A stretch of DNA of 64,000 bases from Tubiluchus corallicola (taxonomy: Eukaryota; Priapulida; Priapulimorpha; Priapulimorphida; Tubiluchidae). Position numbers and translations under genes: made by a program. Below are positions 1 through 10,430 of this stretch, one piece after another. The notes beneath the pieces are model-generated. The model ran no database searches. It was not told the DNA's origin and saw nothing but the letters and a program-made list of their open reading frames with translations. The number at the start of each line of letters is the position of its first letter. Position 1 is the first letter of the stretch. Location of the stretch: contig JAQGDQ010000186.1 in assembly GCA_030141605.1 (NCBI GenBank), forward strand, positions 124,001 through 188,000, written 5' to 3'.

Positions 1-638
1 TACTAAAATACTTTTGGCTAGGGCATCAAATTTATATTTCAGAATATATTCCCCATATCTGTTTGTGAGTCGATTTTGCAATACTGCAACAGTCCATCAG
101 CGAGAATATAACAGGACAGCCTAATTGGCCATTGTGAGGTGGACAGCATTGGTTGATTGGTGTTTGTCAATTTATGTCTATGATTTAAACTAACTTAAGT
201 ATGGAAAAATTTAACTGAAATTAATAAAATAAGAGTAATATGATTAAATATACAATTCAGTAGCCTAAAATGTGTAAATGTAAAATTAACTTATGTGCAC
301 ATTTTAGTTATGTCTCAAAGTGAGTAAGGTACAGGCATCATAAAATTCCTCATGTTTTTCGCTACACAGATTTGGTTAGCAAAAGAATTGATTCCTTCAA
401 AAAGCATTCCCTAGTCACCACCCCACTTTTATTAAGAAGAAAAACAACTTCGTTTATCTATTTCCAACATGTGGAATGTTAAACAAAAATAACCATTTTG
501 TTTTATACAAGTCCAGCACTCATGACATGCACACAAAGGTACTGATTACCATGTTATAATTATGCAAACTGAGCGATAATGACTTACAAACAGTTTTAAA
601 TAAGAATTAGGCAGCATACTAGCTTTTAAAACTGATAC
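1..638. other. Presumed YARS2 intron, no feature seen
   Basis: A/T-rich sequence downstream of the last recognised YARS2 exon. I searched the minus strand for the next expected synthetase segment (the GKS-containing loop followed by NAVWL-like sequence) and did not find it, so this is most likely intron. Confidence 0.5.
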
Positions 639-3600
639 CATAGACAGTAGTTCCTTCCATGTGAGAAATTAGCTCATAACCAGCTTTGATGTTGCCTATT
701 TGATCGTGACCACCAATCTGTAAAAATACAATTACTGAATTTAAATTTGCTTACTTTAGAAGTCAACATTAATTGCATCAACATGTTAAATTACTTGTTA
801 AGTCAAATATCATTCTTTATGACAAGACCAAATAACAGAAGCTAATTCAAGTATGCAACTCAGCACAAGCACGTCTTGCAATGAAAACGGTTAAGTTATT
901 AAAATTAGTTGTTCACAGTAGCAAAATACTCACTTGAATAAGACATTTGTGCAGCCTGTAGAGATGTAACCAATCATAAGCTTGAAAAACTTGATAAGAA
1001 AATTCTTTAAAGCTCATTCCTTCAGGGCTCTGTAGTCTTGATTTCACGCTAAAATGTAGCAAATATTGAAGTAATATTATCTTCTATTAGCTTATAATAC
1101 TAGATTAGATGGCTGCAGTACTATACTTTGCCATGCCGATCACAGGAATCAGTGTTAAGTAATCTGTGAACAATGACAAGCTAGTTATCATGAGCATTGG
1201 GAGTTGCATTAATTGCCACACTATCATTTAGTGTCAAGTCTTCAATCAGAGTTTTAGCTCATGAAGAATATTAAGATTTTTTAATAATGAAAATCTGAAT
1301 GAGTTACAATGAATCTTACACGGTACACTAACTCACTAAAAGGCTTTTGTATCCTCTACATAAATGTGTTACCTGCTCAAGGCCTTATGCTTTGTCAGTT
1401 CTCCGCATAAGATATGACGGGAGACTGACCACTTTAGTTTCGTTAGATAATTGTTTCTATCAATTTCTGAATCAGAATAATTGTTATGAACATATTTATC
1501 TTTATATTTGGATTAGCTTCATATTAGCTTAACCACTGTCTTAATATATTGTCAGAGTTTATTTGGGCTTTATTTAAAGGAAAACCCAACCTTGAACAAC
1601 ATTCATTGTACAGTAGAATTCGCTTAATAAATCCATCTTAATGTGAAGTTAAGCCAAATGGATTTACTAAATGGCTGGATTTATAAATCGAAGAGATTTA
1701 TTAAATAGTGATTTCTATGTTAATACAGTGCGCATTATGAAACCAAGACTTTTAACACTCAGTAAATTGCTTGTGAAAGTTTTTAAATAAAGCGCATAAT
1801 AATAATAAATAATTTTTAATTTATTAGCATTCATATGGTTATAGTAACTAGCATAAAATAAATATTGTTTATCTATGATTATCTATGATTATCAGTGTAT
1901 TACCTTTTATACATACGTGATAAACTGCTTACCAAGTAAAAAAATACAATACATGTAATATCAGCGATGATTCAGTTTTCATTTATTTAGGTGAAAAGCA
2001 TTCTCATGCGCATTTATCAGTTAGAATTGGCATTTCAGTTAAAACTAATTACTTATGCAAAACGAGCATGTCATTATATAGCATACAGATAAATTTAAAG
2101 CGAACCCTGTTCAGTGTGGTCTGTTTTAGTGGGTATGCTTTCTCGAAGATGCAACTGAAACATGCTGCTTGCTTGAGTTTGATAGAATAGTCATTCTTCT
2201 GCAGTTCATTGTGCAGTGTTTCCAGCAGCTAATACAGTAATTCTTGCTTCATCGTTGTCGTCACCACAGTCATGCAAAGTTGTACAAAGTGCTTAAAACA
2301 AAGATGCTGATCTAGCTCAAGTTAAAACGCCGGACAATTGTGTGGTCTTATGTACAATTTTGTTGTCTTTACAGCGTACGACGTGATTTTATAAAGCGAA
2401 GCTGGGGTTTAACAAACAGCGGATTTTACTAGGTGGACTTAGGTTACTATACAGTTCCATTCCAGCCATAGTGGAGACACTAAGCTGCTGGATTTATTAT
2501 CTGTGGATTTATTAAGCGGATTCTACTGTATTTTAATATACACTTAAAAATAATGAAATTATCACATAATATATGCGCATAAAATCCCCTGCTTAAAAAT
2601 GCAAAAGAAACTTGAATCATTCTTATCTATCGCCAAACGAACCTCACTGTGGGCATATTTGAAAGAAAAAATGACGTAAGATGATGGACAGCACGAAGGT
2701 AACATATCGAAACTTCTGCAGTTCACTCAGAAACTCTGTTTTTCTAACTGATTAAATCCTTGTGTTTCACTGTGTTTTTGTAAAAATTAGTCACCAGATC
2801 AATTAGCAACACCTTTTTTAACGTGCTTATATAATTACATAACTTTGATCCACACTCAAAATATGTATATACTACACATCATATACTACAGATAAGCATG
2901 GAATTCTGAGAGGCTGCAAGTATACAATAAGTACCGGTTGGTTTACTTAGCTTATACACTCAGTTTCGGCTTTTTAAAACAATTATTTTGTTACTTTGTC
3001 AGGATTAACTAGCAAAGTTGAAGACTATTAGGCTAAAGTTCAGAATTCCCCACACACAAGAAATTATTTCATGAAGCGGATTAGGGTTAGGGTTGGGATT
3101 AGAGTGAGGATTATGGATTAGGCTTAGGGTTAGCGTATTTAAAGTGTGTGGGGAATTGTAAACTATGTCCGATTATTATATTATCATCAGTAACTAATTT
3201 TCATTATGTATGGGCAATGGGATTCATCAAAAGGCAAAAAATACTGTTAGTAGTCTCTTGTTAAACTTTTTTGGATTGTCTGGTGTTCATAATACTGTAA
3301 ATCCTTGCTTAACGACTCATGTTGAGCGATGTTTCGTTTTAACGACGCTAAACATTTGACAGCTGTTTCTCACTTAATGACACGTTTCATTTTAATGATG
3401 ATGATTTTTTTACTTTACTTAAAGCCATTTTATCAACAGTATTTCTACCAAATCTGAAGCATTAAAACGATACATACTGAATTGTTCTGTTCTAAAATTT
3501 TTATGTTTTTGCTTCAAGACTGACTACATACTAGCCATTTGTATAAAGCAAGATCTGTTTGTGATTTATACACCTCCAGGCACCTGGGTGTGAACATTAT

Positions 3601-6600
3601 GGGACAAATTTTGCCTGCAACCTGTTGCTATAGCAACGAGTATCTAGATGAAATTGTCTCAAGGCCTACCTGGGGTTTGGCTTTTATTATGTAGTGTTCA
3701 ACTGCTAACTGTGTAGCTAGGGCTTCAAAGTTCACGAAAGAAAAACTGCTAGCTAGGATTTGGTAAGGGAGGTAGGTGGTTTCAAGCAAGTAGAAAGAAA
3801 TTAACCAGTAGAAATATGAATAAAACTCATAAAATGCTTAATTAATATTAATTAAGTAGCACTGAATTTTGCTTTTGGTCACTGTTTCGTTTAACAAAGT
3901 TTCGCTTAACATGAAGTTTTGCTGGACTGCATTACGGTCATTAAGTGAGGACTCACTGTAGTTTCAAAAAAGTTAACGGAAGCACATGGCGGGACAAGTG
4001 TTTATATTGCATGGCAACTAGATCATGCCATTTTTTGTCCAAAATGACAGCACCCAAGTGTGAAGGATCAGGTGTTTATTACTTTTTTACAGATGCAGCA
4101 TTTTTCTCAAACATTAAAATAAACTCAACTGAGATACTTGGCCTTTCATTTAAGTATCAATCATAAAACGAAAAGCTTGCATCTTTTGCACCTATAAACA
4201 TCTGTTATTCGTTATTTGCTTGCAGAAAACAATTTAAAACAATAAGAACCTATTTTTGATTATGCTAAGTGTTATACAGCAGATGTCTGTTTTTGCCACA
4301 CATTAATAAAATAGCAACCATAAAATCGACTATGCTTGCGCTTTACATTAAAAGCAGAAAATGTATTGCGATCACTTTATGTGTACACCTGACAACATTT
4401 ACTGACAAACAAGCATACAAAGTAATAATCTACATTTATGTTGTAATCTTACCTCTGCTTATGAAGCATTTGACCCATTCTAAAATGAGATCCAATTGAA
4501 CTTAAAAAATCGACTAATTTCAGATCATCATACCATTCTATGTTGTTAAAAATTCTGAAATTGACAGAAAAAACGTGAAAGGGAAATCAAGCATGCAATG
4601 CATTAATTCAATGGTTATGTACATCACAAATTTACGTCAAAATGCAGACATTGCACAAACACTATGAGGGGATATGCCTAATCTCCTAAGCAGTTAAATT
4701 TGTTTAGGCACCCAACATTTTCCGTTTTAAAATTGTCAAACATGTAAAATTCTCTTTGCACTCTAATACTTGGACAAAATTTTTATTGTTTGTTATTATT
4801 TAGAACGGTAAAGCATCACGTGTGCAGCACTATGCACTATAGTTATGATGAGCAGTTATAAGACAAACAAGAAAAATTTTCATAATCAAACCATTCAACA
4901 ACGACTCATTCATTCAGATCATTCGTTTGTTTTTTTCAAACTGATATATCACATCTAAATTACCTCGCAGGATGAAAATTAGTTTTGTCATTCCAGAAAA
5001 ATCGCTCATGGTTTGTAAAGATTCTTTCTAAACATGATCTTAGTGCCGTGGAATTGGAATCTATAATATTAGCATTTATAGGCTGCCGCTCCTTTGTATG
5101 TCCACTAGGATCACCAATTCGTGCAGTGGCTCCACCTATCTGAAGGTTAAATCGAGAAATTTAATAGAACAAAAACACATAAACATTTGTGGCTAGCTGA
5201 CATTTCTCATATAAAGAATAACATAATTGCCACTCATAATACCAACTGCTAATAAATGTCAATAATAAAACATACAAACCAATTACATCAGACACTAGAA
5301 AAACAGTATTATTTTTACCACAATTATAGGACTATGACCACTGCGCTGACAATGAAGCAATGCTATAATTGCTAGCAAATTTCCTATGTGAAGACTGTCC
5401 GCAGTTGGATCAAATCCACAATATATGCTCTGACCTCCAATGTGCAATGCATCTACCAAAGACTGCCTGCAAGTGTGAAATATGTTACAACAGCCCATTT
5501 TACAGCTAGCATGGAATTAATAAATGAAATTACACAGTAGGCGCCGCTTAATAGACTCGCGGTTAATAGACTCAATCGCGTAATTGACTCAAATAACTAC
5601 GTATAATTGACTCAATATTTTCCCTACACCTACTTAAAATAAGATATTTTATATGCCAAAAGAGCCTTTCCTACTTTTATGTCATCTTATCTTCCCTTTT
5701 GTGCACTATGTATGCAGAAACAATCACGTTAAGTACCTTTTTGTTCATAAGCAGGTACGATTATCATGCACTAATATGCTAGCGTAGCAGTTTTGCTTTG
5801 AATCAGTTACCCTCTTGCCCACTGTTACCCAAAGAATTTCTGGAAGTTAAACATTTAATCACTTGCTTAGCGGTTTCCTTTTGATGCTCTCGTTGCAGAT
5901 CACACTTTCATGCTTAATGACTTAATAGTTAAAGATGCAGGTACAGTAATCAGTCGGTGTTCCTTGTGACTTACAAGAGTAAACATCGTACAGCAAATAC
6001 GGGCAATATAAATGAGCAGACAATTCAGAACTGTTTTAGTAACACACAACAACAGATTTTCAATGTTTTTATAATTACAAGAACTTTGTGGACCAACTTT
6101 TTCATGAGAAAATGAAGTAGCCGACTTCGAAGCAATTTTTGTAATTTTTGCAAATAACCAGATTTAGAAGAGTTTGTGATTTAGAAATGTTTACTTTTTA
6201 ATGTATTGCTAATTCACTTATATAAATTAAAATGTTAAAATATTTTTTCTAATTTTTAACTGCACAAAGAAATTTAGGCTTCAATCGTTTCTAAAATTCA
6301 TTAAAAACCTTTGCAGTGCATAGTAAGCTGATGACTCATACTTCTATACCTGTAATACTATGCCCATCGGTTAATATTCTCAGTCAGTTAATTAAATCAA
6401 AACACATCGATCCCAAAGTGAGCCTATTAAGCGGCGCCTACTGTAGTTAGCCAAGGCTGAATGTTTTTTTGCAGATGTGAAACTGTAATAACTGTAATAA
6501 TCTTATTTTATATGATTTAATCCTAAAATCTCATCTCTTATATTCTGCTTAATTAATATTCTTAGTTAATATTTTTGTGATTTTTTAAGAAGTGCTGCTT

Positions 6601-6890
6601 ACTGGTCAGATTATTAAAATATGTCTATTCGTGTCATTTTTAATTAAACACACAAAATTCCTTAATAAATTTGCTATCTATTGGCCAGTTAAAAGAAACA
6701 AGATTTCAAGAATGATGTGTCGTAAAACAAAAATAATTATTAGTGCACTACATACATACCGTACTTCTGGAAAAACGTCTTGGAAAATTCCTCTTTCATT
6801 CAATTCCAATATATTTCTCTTGGAGTACAACCGCACAGTACAACTTAGCCTTGACCATATATTCATTCGCAAAACACGCCTACGTTTCAT
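639..6890 (-). CDS. YARS2: Mitochondrial tyrosyl-tRNA synthetase, N-terminal half (6 exons, partial)
   Basis: Charges mitochondrial tRNA-Tyr with tyrosine in the matrix. Coding exons in transcript order: 6890-6760, 5466-5319, 5139-4964, 4554-4453, 1048-934, 717-639; phases agree across all junctions and give about 250 residues. The first 22 residues are Arg-rich without acidic residues, as in a mitochondrial targeting peptide. The class I signature region lies at residues 59-75 ([15 protein letters not shown]), followed by [32 protein letters not shown] and [13 protein letters not shown], all in the family order. The HIGH box reads HIGN. The last visible exon ends at a GT donor after codon VY(G); reading through it would hit a stop after five codons, so I place a donor at 638. 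The KMSKS-type loop and the C-terminal tRNA-binding domain must lie left of the window, or the gene is truncated. The 3.4-kb intron 4 and 1.3-kb intron 1 hold transposons listed separately. Confidence 0.93.
1609..2530. mobile_element. TIR element, family A (full copy)
   Basis: Non-coding DNA transposon in YARS2 intron 4. The ends match as inverted repeats over 24 bases with one mismatch (CAGTAGAATYCGCTTAATAAAT and CC) and are flanked by TA on both sides, the target duplication typical of Tc1/mariner/pogo elements. Internally, further copies of the phrase AAATCC alternate with TTAAT. The right half matches, in inverted orientation, a copy in CNOT3 intron 2 at 37209-37716. Confidence 0.8.
3044..3157. 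repeat. Telomere-like repeats inside a perfect inverted repeat
   Basis: Arms at 3044-3057 (AATTCCCCACACAC) and 3144-3157 are exact reverse complements. The interior (3081-3135) carries two perfect TTAGGG units followed by degenerate ones (TTGGGA, TTAGAG, TTAGGC, TTAGGG). Lies in YARS2 intron 4 between two TIR elements. Confidence 0.75.
3293..3960. mobile_element. TIR element, family B (copy 1)
   Basis: Ends TACTGTAAATCCTTGCTTAA and, on the opposite strand, TACAGTGAGTCCTCACTTAA form imperfect terminal inverted repeats of about 24 bases. Repeated subterminal phrases such as TTTCGTTTTAACGAC and TTCGCTTAAC occur at both ends. No transposase reading frame. Related copy at 28828-30125. Confidence 0.7.
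5533..6445. mobile_element. TIR element, family C (full copy)
   Basis: Located in YARS2 intron 1. The terminal inverted repeats share the exact 20-mer CAGTAGGCGCCGCTTAATAG at both ends. The subterminal part repeats the phrase TTAATAGACTCA or TAATTGACTCA. No coding capacity is seen. A diverged, inverted copy lies in a CNOT3 intron at about 34073-34905. Confidence 0.82.
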
Positions 6891-7290
6891 TATAAAAATT
6901 ACAAATTGTGGTTGTTTGTTAACTAAAATAGTAATTTTGGATTACCTAGTATCTAGTAGTAATTATAGATACGGACGAACAACACATTCTAAGGCGTTTT
7001 CAAAATTTGTCATTTTCCTAGTACAATTTCATTTATTTTCGAACAACAGCCAATGTTGCAAAATTTTAATAACTACAAGAAGATCTCTAATTCAAAGAGG
7101 ATTCAGGACTCAGTCTGCTATTTCTATTTTTAATATAAAAGCAAACCTTGCATTTCCCACGGACGCGGTCATTTTGTTGTGTTCTGCCGTGAAAAACTTT
7201 AATCCTGTTAAGTGCACGATTTGCAGCGTTGTGTAGTGCGTACCGCGCACTACACCCGACATGATTCACAAGACCGAGCTGGTCGTCGCA
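6891..7290 (-). promoter_or_regulatory. Probable YARS2 5' region, CpG-richer patch with palindrome
   Basis: Immediately upstream of the YARS2 start codon. Positions 7160-7290 contain far more CG dinucleotides than the surrounding A/T-rich DNA (ACGGACGCGG, GCGTACCGCGC, CCCGAC, GGTCGTCGC). A perfect inverted repeat GTGTAGTGCG (7231-7240) with CGCACTACAC (7246-7255) and a 5-base loop sits in it. I infer a promoter from position and composition; no core promoter motif was recognised. Confidence 0.35.
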
Positions 7291-7380
7291 AACAGTAGTT
7301 TACATTTTTTGCATAGCTGTGCTCAACAAAATAAAAGCAACAATCGTGATCAGCATAGAAAATCTGTCTTTCCATATAGC

Positions 7381-7568
7381 TGATCACACTTATCCTGCAA
7401 CAGATTCCTATAAGACATATGAATAGACCACAATACACTGACGACATAGGCTGGATTAGTATTTCAAAATTTCGCACAAGCACCATTAAAAAAGAATGCA
7501 CTAATTTATTGAAAAAAGAAGTGTCGAAGTTAACAAAACGAAAACTGCAGAATAATAACTTTTCAAGG
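7381..7568 (+). CDS. Possible exon of an unrecognised gene
   Basis: An open frame preceded by an acceptor-like ATAG and followed by a good donor (CAAG then GTATGG). It reads about 62 residues, Lys/Glu-rich in its second half (KKECTNLLKKEVSKLTKRK), as in a soluble helical protein. No family recognised. The opposite strand also carries an open frame, which reads as hydrophobic and Cys-rich and is less protein-like. It could be a remnant or chance. Confidence 0.2.
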
Positions 7569-7879
7569 TATGGCAATCAATCCTGTTTCCAAAGTTTGAA
7601 AATACGTGATCACATACTACTTAAAAAAGGATGATATCAGAAATAGGAAGCATGCAGAAGGCAATGTATGGTCTTATCCAAAGTAAATTAATTCTAATCA
7701 GCAAGACGGAAACTATATAGTCCTCAAAACAAGACCTGCACTCTCTGTGTGTAACCAGTATCTTTATGTACAATAGTGAAATGTGGGGTTTGACTGTAAA
7801 GCAGGAAAATGAAATAGATGTGTTCATTCCACAAAGATCTACCAAGAAAAACTCTACCTATGTAACCAAATTTTCCTTG

Positions 7880-8095
7880 TGACCAAATCTGGTATGTGTC
7901 CAAGTCACATTTGTGCCCAAATGTCCTATGTGTTCAAATGTCCTGTATCCAAATGTCCTATGTGTTCAAATGTCCTAGGTGTCCAAATTACCTTGTGTCC
8001 AAAGAACCTTTGTGTCCATGTGACCTATTTGTCCAAATTACATATATGTATTTGGGTCCAAATGACTACTTATGTGTCAAAATTAATGTCTAAGT
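7880..8095 (+). repeat. Degenerate minisatellite, TGTCCAAATGTCC-type
   Basis: Irregular tandem array with units of about 14-17 bases built on the phrase TGTGTCCAAATGTCCTA; at least a dozen units. The array resumes at about 8983-9045, after the transposon insertion at 8096-8967. Two reading frames stay open across it because the unit has few stops, which explains short Cys/Pro/Ser-rich open frames that are not genes. Confidence 0.8.
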
Positions 8096-8967
8096 CAGTG
8101 GTTCCCAACCTTTTGTTGACGGTCACCCCTTTCTAGAATCCTGCAGCATATCATGACCACACGAAGAACATAATCACATGTTATACTATTAAACATCATT
8201 ATCGCTTGTATTTATTAATTTTAACTTACTATTCAACAAATTATTGAACAATGAGTGATTGTTTCATTAATTCATTAATGTGATAGTTGTGCCTGTTTCT
8301 CAGTGACCAGTATTACAATACTATAAGTATCCAAAGCGATCGGATGTAAAATGAATAGTGACACACTTTCGGGTAGTGTACACTGTACGCAAGTATCAGC
8401 ATGGAACAATGCACAATTTCATTTTCCTGGAAAATCAAACACTGGTATACCACATTTAGAGTAGGAAAACCCAGTTTTACTTTCCAGAACAAAATGATGT
8501 AATGAAAGACTGAAGAAACAAGACCTACTTACATACTTGTCATCAAAACAGCATTTTTCTAAAAATAGTTTTTGTACTAGCCCGTGACAGGGCCTATTTC
8601 AAGGGGGGAAAGTGGGGATACTTCCCCGGGGCCTCACCCTCCAGGGGGGCCTTGCGCCAAGGCAACATTTTTTTGCTTTATGCGAACATACTGCCTCCTC
8701 TCTCCCTCTCTCCCACATGCACGCCGTTTTATTATTAAGTATTAAGGACTGGTCTTAATAATAAAACCCTTCAATTGTTCTGTCCTTTAACAACTGTATA
8801 ACTCCATATTTTCTCTTCGAAAATGCTTCTCCAGCATTTTAGCAGTTCAAAAATTTTCTGGGCGCCCGCCCCGCCCCCGATGGGGCCTCGCACGCCCCAC
8901 TTCCCCAGGCCTCGCCTAGGCTGAAATAGGCCCTGCCCGCGACCGCACGAAAAGTTGGCAACCCATG
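8096..8967. mobile_element. hAT-type non-autonomous transposon
   Basis: The left end begins CAGTGGTTCCCAACCTTTTG, the classic hAT terminus. The right end on the other strand reads CATGGGTTGCCAACTTTTCG, a diverged inverted copy. The flanks GTCTAAGT (8088-8095) and ATCTAAAT (8968-8975) match at 6 of 8 positions, consistent with an aged 8-bp hAT target duplication. It interrupts the minisatellite and itself carries a second insertion at 8588-8934. Confidence 0.82.
8588..8934. mobile_element. GC-rich TIR element nested in the hAT copy
   Basis: Ends CAGGGCCTATTTCA and TGAAATAGGCCCT are inverted repeats. Flanks GCCCGTGA (8580-8587) and GCCCGCGA (8935-8942) differ at one of eight bases, so an 8-bp target duplication is likely. 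Much richer in G/C than its host (runs such as GGCGCCCGCCCCGCCCCCGA). No coding capacity. Confidence 0.75.
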
Positions 8968-9660
8968 ATCTAAATTAACTGTGTCCAAATTACTTATGTG
9001 TAGAAATGATCTTAGTGTCTAAATGGCTTATGGCGAAACGTTCTTTGTCGAAATGTCTGCACACCAATTACGGTAGTATAACAGTATAATCAAGGAAGAG
9101 GCTCAGTGTCCGATAGAAGTTTAGAGCAACAGAAGAAGAAGATCAACGCATAGGGTAACGATTTCTGTGAACAGATGACGGAAGAGTAGGATAAAAAACT
9201 ACCCAATAAAATTACTTTCAGTCGCGTGTACGACGTACGTATGTGTTCAAGGACTTTCCCTGAGTTTCAAATTCGATAAGTTTATATATCATGTTTAATT
9301 GGTGTAGCCAAAGAAAAATCTGTAATGCCTTAACAAAAATACATTATCAGCTGTTTAATACGTTAACTGGAAAGTTTGTACGATCCCATAAGAGGCAGGT
9401 ATCCATATTATTAGATAGCCAATGAGCTAATAAACAGCACGTCTTTTTGCTGAGGTGTTACAAATTTTGCTTTGGTTACACCAGTTAGCTTTTTAAACCT
9501 AACGTGCTTGTGTCGAATATAAATTAAGTAAAGTATAGGGATATGCCTGAATGGAAGTTTTTAAATGGCACGTAGCCATGCTAATAGTAATAGGCTAGAG
9601 AAGTATGTCTAGAGAACAAACAGTGCTATATATGCTCGGTGAGGTGCTACAAATTTAGCT
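8968..9660. other. Intergenic, end of minisatellite then nothing recognised
   Basis: 8983-9045 is the continuation of the TGTCCAAAT minisatellite. The rest is A/T-rich with no recognised gene, RNA or repeat. Confidence 0.5.
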
Positions 9661-9796
9661 GTGAAGTGATATTTATCAGATATCCAGAATCTGATGCGTA
9701 TCAAGCTGCATACAAAAATCAATACGAATATCTGCAGAAAAAAGAACTCAATAATGCAGCTCTTATAAATGAGTTCATTGAAAAGAATTTAAAGTG
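9661..9796 (+). CDS. Possible terminal exon of an unrecognised gene
   Basis: After an acceptor-like AAATTTAG there is an open frame ending in TGA. It reads about 45 residues of protein-like composition (YPESDAYQAAYKNQYEYLQK, then an Asn/Glu/Lys helix-like tail). The spacing of Tyr and acidic residues is only loosely reminiscent of occludin/ELL-type tails; I do not assign it. It could belong with the possible exon at 7381-7568 or be a transposon relic. Confidence 0.22.
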
Positions 9797-10375
9797 ATCG
9801 TCATTTTTACACAATAACACGTTCCAGGTATCTAGTAAATGCCGTTTAAGAAGAAGAATGTTTAAATTTCGAATCTTCAGTAGTTTGGTTATCAAACCAA
9901 CTTGGTTCAATATTGAATGTCAGATATCAACTCACTTTAGATGGGTATCGGTGAGCCCCATCAATGTTATATCAAAAATTCAAAGCCTCATTTAGATTAA
10001 AATACTATGTACCATGGAATTAAATGCCACTGGCATTTGACAGAGGACCACTTACTGATAATTACCATCTCGATTGACACTTATTTTTTTAAATAAAGTA
10101 CTGGCACATTTTGCTATTATGCAATTATTTAGGCACGCTGATACGTATGCTGAAAAAATAGCCAGAATACCCAGAAAATCAAGCATAGTCTAGTAGTATT
10201 ATAACATTTTGGTAATACAATCAATATTTTTACAAATAAGTCAAAAACTTATTTGTTTAAGAAACTTTTAATCTTTAATAGTCTTGCCTATGCAGCCTGT
10301 AGTGTGATCACTTTTTTATTATATACCTTTTCTGATGGATCTATTATGTAGAACAAACTTATTATTTTGATTATT

Positions 10376-10379
10376 ATTG

Positions 10380-10418
<39 letters not shown>
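10376..10418 (+). repeat. (TTA)n microsatellite
   Basis: About 12 near-perfect TTA/ATT units ending 13 bases before the MEIOB start codon. Confidence 0.9.
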
Positions 10419-10420
<2 letters not shown>

Positions 10421-10430
10421 AGAATTTTAG

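Noticed and set aside
60-180. Possible next YARS2 exon on the minus strand
   Set aside because: A short NAVHL-like phrase is seen, but the GKS loop residues and splice borders expected around it are absent.
6592-7236. 214-codon plus-strand open frame across the YARS2 first exon
   Set aside because: It is antisense to YARS2 exon 1, has an A/T-driven composition and no ATG-supported domain; the minus strand carries the recognisable protein.
7896-8136. Short Cys/Pro/Ser-rich open frames
   Set aside because: They are translations of the TGTCCAAATG minisatellite in two frames.
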